Position numbers and translations under genes: made by a program. 64,000 bases of DNA, taken from Pseudomonadales bacterium (lineage in GTDB: Bacteria > Pseudomonadota > Gammaproteobacteria > Pseudomonadales > JAHRWD01). The number at the start of each line of letters is the position of its first letter. Positions within the stretch are counted from its first letter, which is position 1. The notes below the pieces were generated by a model. The model saw only the letters and a list, made by a program, of their open reading frames with translations, made no database searches and was not told the DNA's origin. Positions 22,111-35,355 of this stretch are shown here, piece by piece. The stretch is taken from positions 1 through 64,000 of the forward strand of contig JAESUM010000050.1 of assembly GCA_016763075.1 (NCBI GenBank), given 5' to 3'.

Positions 22111-25100
22111 ATGCAGCAGCCCTCTAACGGTTTATATCACCCTGATGAATTCAGGGATAATTGTGGTTTTGGTTTAATCGCCCATATTGAAGGCAAGCCA
22201 AGCCATAAATTAGTTGATACTGCTATACGTTCATTGGCCTGTATGACGCACCGTGGTGGTATTGCGGCAGACGGTAAAACCGGTGACGGTTGCGGTCTAT
22301 TGATGCGCAAACCCGATTCGTTCTTAAGAGCCGTGACCGACGGCCTGTTCGAAAAACCATTGGGAGAGCTGTACGGCGTTGGTATGGTTTTTCTGAGTCA
22401 AGATTCAGAAAAAGCCCAACATGCCCGAACCTGCCTTGAAGCCGAATTTGTTGCCCAAGGATTAAAGGTGATGGGTTGGCGTAGCGTGCCGGTAGATACG
22501 GCACCTTGTGGCGAAATCGCGCGAGCTAGCGTGCCAAACATTGAGCAAGTATTCATCGACGGCGACAATCTGGTTGAGCACATACTCAACGTCAAATTGT
22601 TTGTCGCTGGGCGTAAAGCCGAATTAGTATTGGCTGATGACGAAGATTTTTATATCCCGAGTCTCTCTTCCAATGTGCTGTGTTACAAAGGACTCGTGAT
22701 GCCGGCAGACTTGCCGGAGTTCTATTTAGACTTAAAAGATACACGAATGGAAACGGCCATTGTTACGTTTCACCAGCGCTTTTCTACCAATACTCAGCCA
22801 CGTTGGCCTCTAGCCCAGCCATTTAGATTGCTGGCCCACAACGGCGAAATTAACACCATTCAAGGTAACCGAAACTGGTCTGTTGCGCGTACCGCAAAGC
22901 TCAGCTCAGAATTACTACCGAACCTTGACCAAATCACCCCATTGGTAAACCAGACCGGTTCAGATTCTTCTTCAATGGATAACATGCTGGAATTTTTGCT
23001 GGCAGGCGGCGTAGATTTGTACCGAGCCGTGCGAATGCTAGTGCCACCGGCATGGCAAAACGATGAAAGCATTGACCCAGAGCTAAGAGCATTCTACGAA
23101 TTTAATGCGTTACAAATGGAAGCCTGGGATGGCCCTGCCGGTGTCGTCATGACCGATGGCGACCATGCCGTCTGTGTGCTTGATCGCAACGGACTTCGCC
23201 CCGCTCGCTGGGTGATCACCGACGATGGCTGCATAACCGTGGCTTCTGAAATTGGTGTGAACGATTACAAACCCGAAGAGGTGGTTGCCAAAGGCCGATT
23301 AGGCCCAGGCGAGATACTATCGGTCGATATTCATGCCGGAAAAGTGCTGCACACCGAAGATATCAACCAATTGCTGAAATCAGCACACCCGTATAAACGG
23401 TGGTTGAAAGCGAATTTGGTACATATTGAATCGTCCCTCACGGAAACCGTAGTGGAAGATGTACCGGCGGTTGATGCTGCATTGCAAAAAGCCAGCATGA
23501 AGCTGTTTCAAGTTTCGCTTGAAGAGCGCGACTTAGTGCTCAGAGTATTGGCAGAAACCGGCCAAGAAGTGACAGGCTCTATGGGTGATGACGTACCCAT
23601 GGCTGTGCTGTCGAAACAAGTAAGGCCGCTATACGATTATTTTAGGCAGCAATTTGCTCAGGTTACTAACCCGCCAATCGACTCCTTGCGTGAAGGTGTG
23701 GTGATGTCTTTAGAGACAAACCTTGGCCGCGAAATGAACCTTTTTAATGAAGTTCCGGATATCGCTAAGCGTATTGTTCTGACCTCTCCGGTGCTTTCTA
23801 CGGCTAAATTTACGCGCCTTAAAAACCTAGATCGACCTGAATTTTCAATGAAGAGCATTGAATTGAACTACGGCAGCGAGTTCACTTTAAAAGGTGCGAT
23901 TGAAAGCATTTGTGACCAAGCCGAGCAAGCAACACGCGACGGCCACACTATGTTAGTGCTAAGTGACCGAGGCATTAGCCAAGAGCGTTTAACCGTTCAT
24001 GCATTGCTGGCAACCGGCGCGGTTCATCACCGATTGATCAAAAAAGGACTGCGTTGCGACACCAATATCATTGTAGAAACCGGGTCGGTACGCGATACTC
24101 ACCAATTTGCCACGCTGTTTGGCTTTGGCGCGACTGCGGTATACCCATACTTAAGCTATGACGTGATCGATGCATTGGTCGAAGATGGCACCTTGCTTAT
24201 CGACAAACGTTCGGCACGTAAAAACTATCGTAAAGGCCTCAACAAAGGGTTGCTTAAAATTCTCTCGAAAATGGGGATTTCAACCATGGCATCGTATCGT
24301 GGCGCGCAATTATTTGAAATTGTCGGGCTAGATTCAGACGTAGTCGACCTGTGTTTCGTGGGTGCCACCAGCCGAATTCAGGGCGCAAGCTTCACCAATA
24401 TTGAAGATGACCATAAAAAATTAGCACGTACTGCTTGGATTGAACGCAAACCCCTTGCGGTGGGCGGCATGCATAAAGTGATTCACGGTGGTGAGTTTCA
24501 TGCGTTTAACCCCGATGTCGTAAACAGTTTGCAGGATGCAGTGCAGACTGGTGAGTTCTCAAAATTCCGCATCTATGCGGATGAAGTGAACCAACGGCCG
24601 GTTGCGGCTATTCGTGATTTACTCAATTTACGTAGCGATATCACGCCTATTTCTCTCGATAAAGTCGAGCCGATAGAATCAATTATCAAACGGTTTGACT
24701 CTGCAGGCATGTCGCTTGGGGCGTTATCGCCAGAAGCACACGAAGTACTAGCTACCGCAATGAACCGCTTGGGCGGTCGTTCAAATTCAGGTGAGGGCGG
24801 TGAAGATATCGCCCGCTACGGCACCGAAAAAGTATCAAAAATCAAACAAGTTGCCTCGGGTCGTTTTGGCGTTACGCCGCACTACTTGGTCAATGCTGAA
24901 GTTATTCAGATCAAAATTGCTCAGGGCGCAAAGCCAGGTGAGGGCGGCCAGCTGCCCGGCGGAAAGGTTAATGACCTGATTGCCAAATTACGTTACTCGG
25001 TTCCTGGTGTTACGCTGATTTCACCTCCGCCACATCATGACATCTACTCTATTGAAGACTTGGCGCAGCTCATTTTTGACCTCAAGCAGGTTAATCCGGA

Positions 25101-26556
25101 AGCGTTGGTGTCGGTTAAACTGGTGTCAGAGCCAGGAGTCGGTACGATCGCGGCGGGCGTCACCAAGGCATATGCAGATTTAATCACCATTTCTGGTTAT
25201 GACGGCGGAACTGCTGCAAGCCCACTGACTTCTATTCGCTATGCGGGTTCGCCCTGGGAACTGGGTTTAAGCGAAACACACCAAGCACTGCGTAGTAACG
25301 ATTTACGTGGCCGGGTTCGAGTACAAACCGATGGTGGTTTGAAGACCGGTCTTGACGTGATCAAAGGCGCTATTTTAGGTGCTGAAAGCTTTGGTTTTGG
25401 CACTACCCCGATGATAGCCATGGGCTGCAAATACCTACGTATTTGTCACCTTAATAACTGCGCCACCGGTGTTGCCACTCAGCACGAGGGGCTACGCGAA
25501 GAGCAGTTCATTGGTGATGTTGAAATGGTGATGAATTTCTTCAAATTCGTCGCAATGGAAACCCGCGAATGGATGGCCAGCTTAGGTGTCGCCAGCTTAG
25601 AAGAATTAATTGGCCGCACAGAGCTACTTACCATCGCCGAAGGCTTTACTGATAAGCAGAAAAACCTCGATCTTTCGCCGATCTTAGAAAGCCACGAATC
25701 TGCACATGGCAAACCACAGTTTTGCCAGCAGCCACGTAACGAGCCCTTTGATAAAGGGTTATTGGCAGAACAGATGGTGAGCGACATACTACCGGCTATT
25801 GAAGCCAGTAGTGGCGGCACCTATTCTTATGACGTGACCAACTGCGATCGTTCGATTGGTGCGCGCTTATCCGGCGAAATAGCCCGCCGTCACGGTAACC
25901 ATGGAATGAATGACAACCCAATTACACTTAAACTAGACGGTATAGTGGGTCAGAGCTTTGGTGTTTGGAATGCCGGTGGTGTACACATGTACCTGTCTGG
26001 CGATGCGAACGATTTCGTCGGAAAAGGTATGGCTGGTGGTAAACTCGTTATTGCTCCGCCTAAAGGTAGCCGCTTCAAAAGCAACGAAACACCTATTGTT
26101 GGTAACACCTGCCTCTATGGCGCAACCGGTGGCAAGCTATTGGCAGCAGGCTGCGCAGGTGAGCGTTTTGGTGTACGAAACTCCGGCGCGCATGCGGTAG
26201 TCGAAGGGGTGGGCGATCACTGTTGTGAATACATGACCGGCGGGGGAATTACCGTACTGGGTGAAACCGGCGTCAACTTTGGCGCAGGCATGACCGGTGG
26301 TTTTGCTTATGTGCTGGATATGGAACATCAGTTTGTAGATCGTTACAATCATCAGTTGGTTGATATCGACCGCATCCGAAATGACTTTATGGAAGGCCAC
26401 CGTACGTATTTACGCGGCGTAATCAGCGATTTCGTGAATGAAACAGGCAGCGAATGGGGCCAGCAAATTCTCGAGAGCTTTGAAGACTACGTGCCGCATT
26501 TTTGGCTCGTTAAACCAAAGGCATCGAACCCGCTTATGCTTCTTGGTGGGCTGTAG
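22111..26556 (+). CDS. gltB: Glutamate synthase (NADPH) large subunit
   Basis: ~1481 aa; [14 protein letters not shown]-terminal Cys amidotransferase, [28 protein letters not shown]. Confidence 0.98.
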   Translation: MQQPSNGLYHPDEFRDNCGFGLIAHIEGKPSHKLVDTAIRSLACMTHRGGIAADGKTGDGCGLLMRKPDSFLRAVTDGLFEKPLGELYGVGMVFLSQDSEKAQHARTCLEAEFVAQGLKVMGWRSVPVDTAPCGEIARASVPNIEQVFIDGDNLVEHILNVKLFVAGRKAELVLADDEDFYIPSLSSNVLCYKGLVMPADLPEFYLDLKDTRMETAIVTFHQRFSTNTQPRWPLAQPFRLLAHNGEINTIQGNRNWSVARTAKLSSELLPNLDQITPLVNQTGSDSSSMDNMLEFLLAGGVDLYRAVRMLVPPAWQNDESIDPELRAFYEFNALQMEAWDGPAGVVMTDGDHAVCVLDRNGLRPARWVITDDGCITVASEIGVNDYKPEEVVAKGRLGPGEILSVDIHAGKVLHTEDINQLLKSAHPYKRWLKANLVHIESSLTETVVEDVPAVDAALQKASMKLFQVSLEERDLVLRVLAETGQEVTGSMGDDVPMAVLSKQVRPLYDYFRQQFAQVTNPPIDSLREGVVMSLETNLGREMNLFNEVPDIAKRIVLTSPVLSTAKFTRLKNLDRPEFSMKSIELNYGSEFTLKGAIESICDQAEQATRDGHTMLVLSDRGISQERLTVHALLATGAVHHRLIKKGLRCDTNIIVETGSVRDTHQFATLFGFGATAVYPYLSYDVIDALVEDGTLLIDKRSARKNYRKGLNKGLLKILSKMGISTMASYRGAQLFEIVGLDSDVVDLCFVGATSRIQGASFTNIEDDHKKLARTAWIERKPLAVGGMHKVIHGGEFHAFNPDVVNSLQDAVQTGEFSKFRIYADEVNQRPVAAIRDLLNLRSDITPISLDKVEPIESIIKRFDSAGMSLGALSPEAHEVLATAMNRLGGRSNSGEGGEDIARYGTEKVSKIKQVASGRFGVTPHYLVNAEVIQIKIAQGAKPGEGGQLPGGKVNDLIAKLRYSVPGVTLISPPPHHDIYSIEDLAQLIFDLKQVNPEALVSVKLVSEPGVGTIAAGVTKAYADLITISGYDGGTAASPLTSIRYAGSPWELGLSETHQALRSNDLRGRVRVQTDGGLKTGLDVIKGAILGAESFGFGTTPMIAMGCKYLRICHLNNCATGVATQHEGLREEQFIGDVEMVMNFFKFVAMETREWMASLGVASLEELIGRTELLTIAEGFTDKQKNLDLSPILESHESAHGKPQFCQQPRNEPFDKGLLAEQMVSDILPAIEASSGGTYSYDVTNCDRSIGARLSGEIARRHGNHGMNDNPITLKLDGIVGQSFGVWNAGGVHMYLSGDANDFVGKGMAGGKLVIAPPKGSRFKSNETPIVGNTCLYGATGGKLLAAGCAGERFGVRNSGAHAVVEGVGDHCCEYMTGGGITVLGETGVNFGAGMTGGFAYVLDMEHQFVDRYNHQLVDIDRIRNDFMEGHRTYLRGVISDFVNETGSEWGQQILESFEDYVPHFWLVKPKASNPLMLLGGL

Positions 26557-26675
26557 CCACAAGAATAGCTGCTTGGAACACTTGAACAATCACGTTCATG
26601 GAATGAATAAACATGTGGGTAGTTAGTCGCAGGCTGACACTCAACGCAGTCTGGAATACAGGCCCACAAATTTGA

Positions 26676-28106
<1,431 letters not shown>

Positions 28107-28114
28107 TCTAACCC

Positions 28115-29185
28115 ATGGCAAATACTGAATTAAAAAACGATCGTTTTCTTCGTGCTTTGCGGCGCGAACCCGTTGATGTGACACCGGTTTGGATGATGCG
28201 CCAAGCTGGGCGTTATTTGCCAGAATACCGAGCAAGTCGCGCTAAAGCTGGCGACTTCATGAGCCTGTGCAAAAACCCGCAATTGGCCTGCGAAGTGACC
28301 ATGCAGCCGTTGGAGCGGTATCCTTTGGATGCTGCGATTCTGTTTTCAGACATTCTTACCATTCCAGATGCCATGGGCCTTGGGTTATATTTTTCCGAAG
28401 GTGAAGGGCCAAAATTTAAACGGCCGCTTAATAATTTGGCTGATATCGAAGCTTTGCCAATGATCGACCCATTGGATGACTTAAGCTACGTAATGGACGC
28501 TGTAAGCGTGATTCACAAAGAGCTGGCAGGCCGTATGCCGCTTATTGGGTTTTCCGGAAGTCCCTGGACCTTAGCAACCTACATGATTGAAGGCGGCGGC
28601 AGTAAAGACTTCCGCAAAGCGAAGCAGTTGATGTTAGATCAACCAGAAGCGATGCACCTGCTGCTGGAAAAACTAGCCATTACCGTTGCCGCCTATTTGA
28701 ATGGCCAAATTCAAGCTGGGGCTGAAACCGTTCAGATTTTTGATACCTGGGGCGGCCTACTGACCACATCCGGCTACGAAGAGTTTTCACTGCAGTACAT
28801 GCGTAAAATCATCCAGCAACTCAAACCCGGTGCTGATGGCAAGAAAGTTCCAGTAATCGTATTCACCAAAGGCGGTGGATTATGGCTTGAGACCATGGCA
28901 GATTCTGGCGCAGACTGTTTAGGCCTAGATTGGACCATCGATATCGATGTGGCGCGAAAGCGCGTAGGCAGCAAAGTAGCGCTACAGGGCAATATGGACC
29001 CAACGATGTTGTACGCTAGCCCCAAACGCATCCGCGAAGAAGTGAAGAATATTTTGTCGAAATACGGCAGTGGTACCGGCCATATTTTTAACCTTGGCCA
29101 TGGTATTACCCCCGAAGTGAAGCCTGAAAACGCCGGTGCCTTTATTGAAGCGGTGCACGAGTTTTCGGCGATTTATCACCAGTAA
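28115..29185 (+). CDS. hemE: Uroporphyrinogen decarboxylase
   Basis: 356 aa; [38 protein letters not shown]. Confidence 0.98.
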   Translation: MANTELKNDRFLRALRREPVDVTPVWMMRQAGRYLPEYRASRAKAGDFMSLCKNPQLACEVTMQPLERYPLDAAILFSDILTIPDAMGLGLYFSEGEGPKFKRPLNNLADIEALPMIDPLDDLSYVMDAVSVIHKELAGRMPLIGFSGSPWTLATYMIEGGGSKDFRKAKQLMLDQPEAMHLLLEKLAITVAAYLNGQIQAGAETVQIFDTWGGLLTTSGYEEFSLQYMRKIIQQLKPGADGKKVPVIVFTKGGGLWLETMADSGADCLGLDWTIDIDVARKRVGSKVALQGNMDPTMLYASPKRIREEVKNILSKYGSGTGHIFNLGHGITPEVKPENAGAFIEAVHEFSAIYHQ

Positions 29186-29243
29186 TTGCGTACCCTTCGG
29201 TAATGATTTACAAAGAATGTAATCAACGTTATCGAGTGAAGGC

Positions 29244-31391
29244 ATGATGAAAAATCTAAAATTGTGGATACTGATTCCAATATCGGTATTCACAGCGTTA
29301 CTGCTTGTTTTTGTTCTACTTACGCTGCTGGTTGATCCAAACGATTATCGTGACGAGATTGAGCAGGCCGCGCAATCCAATACCAATATCGACGTTCAAA
29401 TAAAGGGCGATATCAGCTGGTCGCTGTTCCCTTGGATTGGTTTTGATATAAACCAACTCGATATTTACCTCCGTAATTCAAGCCAAACCAAACCTATACT
29501 GCAACTCGCTACGGCATCCGCTTCGTTAAAAATAGCGCCCTTACTCAGCGGTGATTTTGAAGTTGGCGCGTTGGTACTTAAGGGCCTTACCCTTAACCTT
29601 GTTCGCGATGAAAATGGCCATGGCAATTGGAATGCATTATTTCCTGAGGTGCCATCTAGTGTTAAGCCGCAACGGTCCCAGAGCAGTGATTCAAATATAA
29701 GCTTGCAAAACGGCGCGGCCAAAAAACCGCCTAACACTTCGGGTTTTAGATTTTCAATGGCTCGGATTGAAATTGAAAACGCCCAGCTTCATTTTAAAGA
29801 CCAGCAAACATCACAGCAGCTTAATCTTGAGCTGAAATACCTGCGCGCCCGTGATATCAACTCGGACAATACCTTTCCAATCAGCATGGCATTTAAGGTT
29901 GTTCACAGGGGCCCTTCGCTGGTATTGGATGCCCAGTTGGACAGTATGATGGGTATTAGCCGTGGTGGTTACGCGTTCTATTTTAAAGAGCTACTGATCC
30001 AGGGCGGCATTTCAGGTGCGCTGTTTAATGCACAAACGGTTCCGTTAACACTCAGTGCTGACCTGGCCATTGATAGAAAATCCGATAGCTTCAATATTAA
30101 AGCGCTTGCACTCAAAATAGCGCAGCTACCCATCGTGCTTAAATTGACGGGTAAAAATATAAGCACTCACCCGATGTACGAAGGCTCTGTGCGCATTGCG
30201 CAGTTTAACCCGCAGGATTTTATCGCCGCGTTGGGGCAGCCTATTGCGGCGCTTGCTGGCCCGCAAGCCTTGACGAATCTTGCTATGAAAGCTAATTTTG
30301 TGGGTTCGGTAGATCAGTGGGTGCTGAACGATTTTAAACTCAAACTAGATACCTCAACGATGGTTGGGCAATTGAAGCTTGCAGAGCTTAACAATCCTGG
30401 TTTTGATAACTCGGCCTTAGGCGGTGCTTTGTCTTGGGAGCTGGCGTTAGATCATTTGAAACTGGATGACTACATGCCGAGCCCTAGCGATCCTCAAACG
30501 CCGCCGAGCGCTGAAGTAAACATACAGCCCATAGAGCGCGGTATTTCGGTCGAGTTATTACAGGGGTTGAAGTGGGCAGGAAACTTGCGTGTCGAATCCT
30601 TCGAATATAGCAATATTGAGCTATCCAATATTGTGCTTAATACCACGGCAAGCAATGGTCTGATTCGAATAAACCCGTTAAAAGCAGATCTTTATAGCGG
30701 CCAAGTTATTTTCAAATTGGCAGTAGATGCACAAAGTACACTACCAAAGCTCACGGTGGAATCCGTAGCAACGGGGCTGGATCTGCCCCCTTTATTTGAT
30801 GCGGTTACCGAGCTAGAGCGACTAGAAGGTACTGCACGAATGAACGTAGCGCTGCAAACCCAAGGGTTTACGCGCCAAGCGCTGTTGCAAAATCTGGATG
30901 GCACTGGTCAATTTGAAATAATCGACGGGCAAATTTTGGGCGTGAACTTCACCCGTAAAGTGTGCGAAGGCATCGCAAAACTAGCAGATGAAAAACTGCC
31001 TGCACATAGCTGGAGCGAGAACAGCGAGTTTGAGCAAATTGCCGGAACCTTTGTCGTGAACCAAGGCAAAGTGACCACGGATGATATGACGGTTGACCTA
31101 CAAAGCCTCAGCGTCAATGGTGCTGGAATTTTGGATATACCAAGCGAGCAGATTGATTACCGACTGGCTTTGAGAGTTAAAGGCGAGCAACGCTTAGATG
31201 AATGTGAAGTACCCCAAAAGTGGCAAAGCTTCCGATGGCCGATACGCTGCCGGGGTAATTTAAATGAGTCGCCGGCAACTATTTGTAAACTAGAAACCGC
31301 CGAAATCAGCCGCCAACTGGGCGCAAAGGTCGAAAATAAATTGAAGAAAACCTTAAATAAAAGACTTAAAAAACTCTTCGAAGGGCACTAG
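29244..31391 (+). CDS. AsmA-family protein
   Basis: 715 aa; N-terminal TM, FEIIDGQILGVNFTRKVCEGIAKL. Confidence 0.85.
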   Translation: MMKNLKLWILIPISVFTALLLVFVLLTLLVDPNDYRDEIEQAAQSNTNIDVQIKGDISWSLFPWIGFDINQLDIYLRNSSQTKPILQLATASASLKIAPLLSGDFEVGALVLKGLTLNLVRDENGHGNWNALFPEVPSSVKPQRSQSSDSNISLQNGAAKKPPNTSGFRFSMARIEIENAQLHFKDQQTSQQLNLELKYLRARDINSDNTFPISMAFKVVHRGPSLVLDAQLDSMMGISRGGYAFYFKELLIQGGISGALFNAQTVPLTLSADLAIDRKSDSFNIKALALKIAQLPIVLKLTGKNISTHPMYEGSVRIAQFNPQDFIAALGQPIAALAGPQALTNLAMKANFVGSVDQWVLNDFKLKLDTSTMVGQLKLAELNNPGFDNSALGGALSWELALDHLKLDDYMPSPSDPQTPPSAEVNIQPIERGISVELLQGLKWAGNLRVESFEYSNIELSNIVLNTTASNGLIRINPLKADLYSGQVIFKLAVDAQSTLPKLTVESVATGLDLPPLFDAVTELERLEGTARMNVALQTQGFTRQALLQNLDGTGQFEIIDGQILGVNFTRKVCEGIAKLADEKLPAHSWSENSEFEQIAGTFVVNQGKVTTDDMTVDLQSLSVNGAGILDIPSEQIDYRLALRVKGEQRLDECEVPQKWQSFRWPIRCRGNLNESPATICKLETAEISRQLGAKVENKLKKTLNKRLKKLFEGH

Positions 31392-31393
31392 TA

Positions 31394-32473
31394 TTGCAAT
31401 CGCCTGCACTGTTTTATCAGCCAGTCTTACAGTGGCACCACGAACACGGCCGGACCAGTTTGCCTTGGCAGCAGGATATTTCGCCGTATCGAGTTTGGTT
31501 GTCGGAAATCATGCTGCAGCAAACACGTGTTGAGACCGCCATTCCATATTTTCTGAATTTCATCCAGCAGTTCCCAACGTTACAGGCTTTAGCTGGCGCA
31601 TCGGAAGACCAAGTGCTGCATCACTGGACAGGTCTTGGTTACTATAATCGTGCGCGTAATATGCGCCGTGCAGCACAGCATGTGGTCGAACAACATGAAG
31701 GTGCGCTACCCGAAACCCTCGATGAATTAGTGGCATTGCCAGGAATAGGGCGCTCAACCGCAGGTGCTATTTTGTCGATCTCGATGAATCAGCGAGCGGC
31801 TATTTTAGATGGCAATGTGAAGCGAGTATTGGCCCGTTATCATCGCGTAGAAGGGTGGCCAGGTGGCGGCAAGGCGCTTAAGGCGCTATGGGAGATGGCA
31901 GAGCATTACACTCCGCCGGAACCTACTGACGGCAGCGAGCCTTCGCCATCGGGGCGCTACAGTCAGGCAATGATGGACCTTGGCGCAACACTCTGCACGC
32001 GCCATAAACCACAATGCCAAATATGCCCACTGGCAAAGCAGTGTGAGGCTCTACAGTTCGACGAAGTTGCACTGTACCCTCAGCCCAAACCGCGAAAAGT
32101 ATTACCGGTTAAAGAGATTCAGTTTTTACTGCTAAGTAATGCCGAGGGCGATATTTTGCTCGATAAGCGCCCGGCGGTGGGAATATGGCCGGGCCTATGG
32201 TCATTGCCAGAGCTACCGGTTGGAAGCTCGGTTGAGCAGTACTGTTTAGAGCGCTTTGGCAAAGGGGCATCGGCGGTTCAAGAGGGTAAGCCTTTCACCC
32301 ATACCTTCAGTCATTTTAAGTTAAATATACACCCAGTGGCAGCGTTGATCGAAAATGCATCGGCACATGTGATGGAGTCCGAACAAAGCTTCTGGTATAA
32401 CCACCACCAACCAACAAAACAGGCGGGGCTTCCGGCACCGGTTAAGAAATTGTTGTTAAAGCACTTTGAATAG
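31394..32473 (+). CDS. mutY: A/G-specific adenine glycosylase
   Basis: 359 aa; [26 protein letters not shown], 4Fe-4S Cys motif [17 protein letters not shown]. Confidence 0.97.
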   Translation: MQSPALFYQPVLQWHHEHGRTSLPWQQDISPYRVWLSEIMLQQTRVETAIPYFLNFIQQFPTLQALAGASEDQVLHHWTGLGYYNRARNMRRAAQHVVEQHEGALPETLDELVALPGIGRSTAGAILSISMNQRAAILDGNVKRVLARYHRVEGWPGGGKALKALWEMAEHYTPPEPTDGSEPSPSGRYSQAMMDLGATLCTRHKPQCQICPLAKQCEALQFDEVALYPQPKPRKVLPVKEIQFLLLSNAEGDILLDKRPAVGIWPGLWSLPELPVGSSVEQYCLERFGKGASAVQEGKPFTHTFSHFKLNIHPVAALIENASAHVMESEQSFWYNHHQPTKQAGLPAPVKKLLLKHFE

Positions 32474-32483
32474 GAATAGCGAG

Positions 32484-32756
32484 ATGTCACGAACGGTTTT
32501 TTGCAAAAAGTACAAACAAGACAAGCCAGGCCTTGAGCAGCCACCTTACCCTGGCCCAAAAGGCGAAGAGATTTTTAATCATGTTTCGGCTCAAGCGTGG
32601 CAAGAATGGCAAAATTATCAGACCATGTTAATCAACGAAAAGCAGCTGACAATGGCGAAATCCGCAGACCGAAAGTTTTTAGCCGCCGAGATGGATAAGT
32701 ACTTCGCTAACGAAGCGGTTGAAGTGGTTCAAGGGTACGTTCCACCAAGCGCCTAA
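32484..32756 (+). CDS. yggX: Oxidative damage protection / Fe(2+)-trafficking protein YggX
   Basis: [42 protein letters not shown]; adjacent to mutY as in E. coli. Confidence 0.96.
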   Translation: MSRTVFCKKYKQDKPGLEQPPYPGPKGEEIFNHVSAQAWQEWQNYQTMLINEKQLTMAKSADRKFLAAEMDKYFANEAVEVVQGYVPPSA

Positions 32757-32779
32757 AAACGTATTAAAAGTTATAAGGG

Positions 32780-32808
32780 TTGACTTAAAACCCGTTTTCG
32801 GGTTTAAT
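32780..32808 (+). promoter_or_regulatory. Sigma-70-like promoter of tRNA-Phe overlapping a hairpin
   Basis: TTGACT (32780-32785) - 17 nt - TTTAAT (32803-32808); stem AAACCCG-TTTT-CGGGTTT at 32788-32805. Confidence 0.55.
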
Positions 32809-32828
32809 TTCGCCTCGTTTTTGATGCT

Positions 32829-32904
32829 GCCCAGATAGCTCAGTCGGTAGAGCAGAGGATTGAAAATCCTCGTGTCGATGGTTCGATTCCGTCTCTGGGC
32901 ACCA
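32829..32904 (+). tRNA. tRNA-Phe (anticodon GAA), CCA encoded
   Basis: GCCCAGATAGCTCAGTCGGTAGAGCAGAGGATTGAAAATCCTCGTGTCGATGGTTCGATTCCGTCTCTGGGCACCA; cloverleaf arms pair. Confidence 0.96.
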
Positions 32905-33239
32905 AAAAACCATCCCCGCTTCAATTGGATGCTCTCAGCACCCGCAAGAATAGCGCCTCACGCTATTCATCGTTCAGCTTCTATTTTTTATTCCTCTATC
33001 CAAATTATTAATCCGCTGTCGCGTGTATTTTTTTGCCTGCGTGTTGGCTTTTGCGTGGCCGGCTCTTTTAGATTTTACATGGTTGTTAGGCTTCAGAGGT
33101 CATAACAGCGCTTAACAGACATCACGCTGACAGCCGGTTTATTTTAGGCAAAAAAAAGCGCCGGTCATTGCTGACAAGCGCTGTTTAATGATCGGTGCTG
33201 CAGTTACAAGCTAGTTACGAACCAGTCGTGAGCGCCGAG

Positions 33240-34457
33240 TTACTTTGAATAACTTTGGAATACCAGTGAGGCATTGGTACCACCAAAGCCAAAGCTGTTA
33301 GACATTACGCGGTTTAGCGTAACGTTGTCTTTACGTTTGGTGATAATAGGAAAGCCATCTGCGCCTGGGTCAAGCTCTTCGACATTGGCAGAAGCCGCGA
33401 TGAAGTTGTTTTGTTGCATCAATAGGCTGTAGATCGATTCCTGTACACCGGCGCCGCCAAGCGAGTGACCCGATAACGATTTGGTCGCGCTGATCGCAGG
33501 GATGTCATCGCCAAATACATTTTTGATTGCACCTAACTCACAGATATCGCCCGCAGGGGTACTGGTGCCGTGGGTGTTGATGTAATCAATAGGGCCATCT
33601 ACGGTAGACAATGCTTGCTGCATGCAGCGAGTTGCGCCTTCGCCTGAAGGTGCGACCATGTCGTGGCCATCGGAGGTTGCGCCATAACCAACCAGTTCAG
33701 CGTAGATGTTCGCGCCACGGGCTAATGCGTGCTCGAGCTCTTCAATGACCAATACACCGGCTCCACCAGCGATCACAAAACCATCACGGTTGGCATCATA
33801 AGTGCGTGATGCTTTTTCAGGCGTGTCGTTGTATTTAGACGACAGCGCGCCCATCGCATCAAACAGATAAGACATTGCCCAGCTGCATTCTTCGCCACCA
33901 CCGGCAAATACAATGTCTTGTTTGTTGAGCTGAATTTGCTCCATAGCGTTACCAATACAGTGCGCGCTGGTTGAGCAAGCAGAAGATATTGAGTAGTTAA
34001 CGCCTTTGATTTTAAACGGTGTGGCCAAGCAAGCAGAAACCGTGCTGCCCATGGTTTGCGTAACGCGGTATGGCCCAACTCGGCGAATACCTTTTTTGCG
34101 CAAAATATCAGCCGACTCAACTTGGTTGATCGGTGAAGAACCACCAGAACCCATGATGATACCGGTACGGGGGTTTGAAACTTGCTCATCAGTTAGGCCA
34201 GAATCTTCAATAGCCTGCTTCATAGAGATAAACGAAAAGGCCGCGGCATCACCCATAAAGCGCAATTGTTTACGGTCAATGTGTTCAGAGAAATCGATAT
34301 CGACGGTGCCAGCGATGTGGCTTCGCATGCCCAGTTCTTCGTATTCGGGTTGGAACTTAATGCCGGATTTCCCTTGTTGAAGAGATTCCAAAACAGCTTC
34401 TTTATCGTTTCCGAGGCAAGAAACAATGCCTATTCCTGTGACGACAGCTCGACGCAT
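33240..34457 (-). CDS. fabB: Beta-ketoacyl-ACP synthase I
   Basis: 405 aa; [14 protein letters not shown] active-site Cys, [30 protein letters not shown]. Confidence 0.96.
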   Translation of the reverse strand: MRRAVVTGIGIVSCLGNDKEAVLESLQQGKSGIKFQPEYEELGMRSHIAGTVDIDFSEHIDRKQLRFMGDAAAFSFISMKQAIEDSGLTDEQVSNPRTGIIMGSGGSSPINQVESADILRKKGIRRVGPYRVTQTMGSTVSACLATPFKIKGVNYSISSACSTSAHCIGNAMEQIQLNKQDIVFAGGGEECSWAMSYLFDAMGALSSKYNDTPEKASRTYDANRDGFVIAGGAGVLVIEELEHALARGANIYAELVGYGATSDGHDMVAPSGEGATRCMQQALSTVDGPIDYINTHGTSTPAGDICELGAIKNVFGDDIPAISATKSLSGHSLGGAGVQESIYSLLMQQNNFIAASANVEELDPGADGFPIITKRKDNVTLNRVMSNSFGFGGTNASLVFQSYSK

Positions 34458-34547
34458 GGTGTGATCCTATATTGATGTGTCAAAAATTACGGTATTGCTA
34501 ATACACCGTAGCGTTCATCGCTACGGCGGTGATAACCAGTAACGGCT

Positions 34548-35063
34548 TTAAAAGTTTTCCGTGCTGGTAAATAACCCAACGCGTAGATCTTTTGTGGTGT
34601 AAATGACTTTACCATCTACCTTCATGACGCCATCGCCAATACCCATTACCAGCTTACGTTCGATCACTCGTTTCATGTTGATGTGGTAGGTTACTTTTTT
34701 TGCAGTTGGCAGTACTTGACCGGTGAATTTAACTTCGCCTACGCCCAGCGCACGCCCGTGCCCAGGGTTGCCTTTCCATGCAAGGAAAAAACCGATTAAC
34801 TGCCAAAGTGCATCCAAGCCTAAACAGCCAGGCATGACAGGGTCGCCAGGGAAGTGGCAATCAAAGAACCACAGGTCAGGGTTGATATCGAGCTCAGCGA
34901 TGATTTCGCCTTTGCCAGCTTCGCCACCATCCGCTGTGATACTGGTGATTCGGTCCATCATTAGCATGTTGGGGGTAGGCAATTGTGCATTGCCGGGGCC
35001 AAACATTTCGCCGAGACCACATTTGAGTAAATCTTCGCGATCAAAAGAGCTGGGTCTGTTCAT
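34548..35063 (-). CDS. fabA: 3-hydroxydecanoyl-ACP dehydratase/isomerase
   Basis: 171 aa; [25 protein letters not shown]. Confidence 0.97.
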   Translation of the reverse strand: MNRPSSFDREDLLKCGLGEMFGPGNAQLPTPNMLMMDRITSITADGGEAGKGEIIAELDINPDLWFFDCHFPGDPVMPGCLGLDALWQLIGFFLAWKGNPGHGRALGVGEVKFTGQVLPTAKKVTYHINMKRVIERKLVMGIGDGVMKVDGKVIYTTKDLRVGLFTSTENF

Positions 35064-35355
35064 ATAGGTACTTTTTATTAGGTTGAAAAAGGTATTAACC
35101 GGCCAATTATACGTGGGATAGTAGGGGGTTATCCAGTCTTAGTTATAGCGCAAAAATCTTGTTGTTTGAGGCTGTATTCACCTACACGATGCCGATGTTT
35201 GTTAAACAACGTTCGGTGCTGAATCCGGTGTGCTCACCTCCATTGCAAAAATAGATGCGGGCTAAGGGTCATCAAGCCACGTAGTAAGTTCCAACGACTA
35301 TAATAAAGCGACAATATTACAACGATAATTATAATAGTTTGGGTTGCCGCAATAA

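Noticed and set aside
32679-32924. 81-aa minus-strand ORF and 32860-33105 plus-strand ORF
   Set aside because: Both overlap the well-supported tRNA-Phe gene
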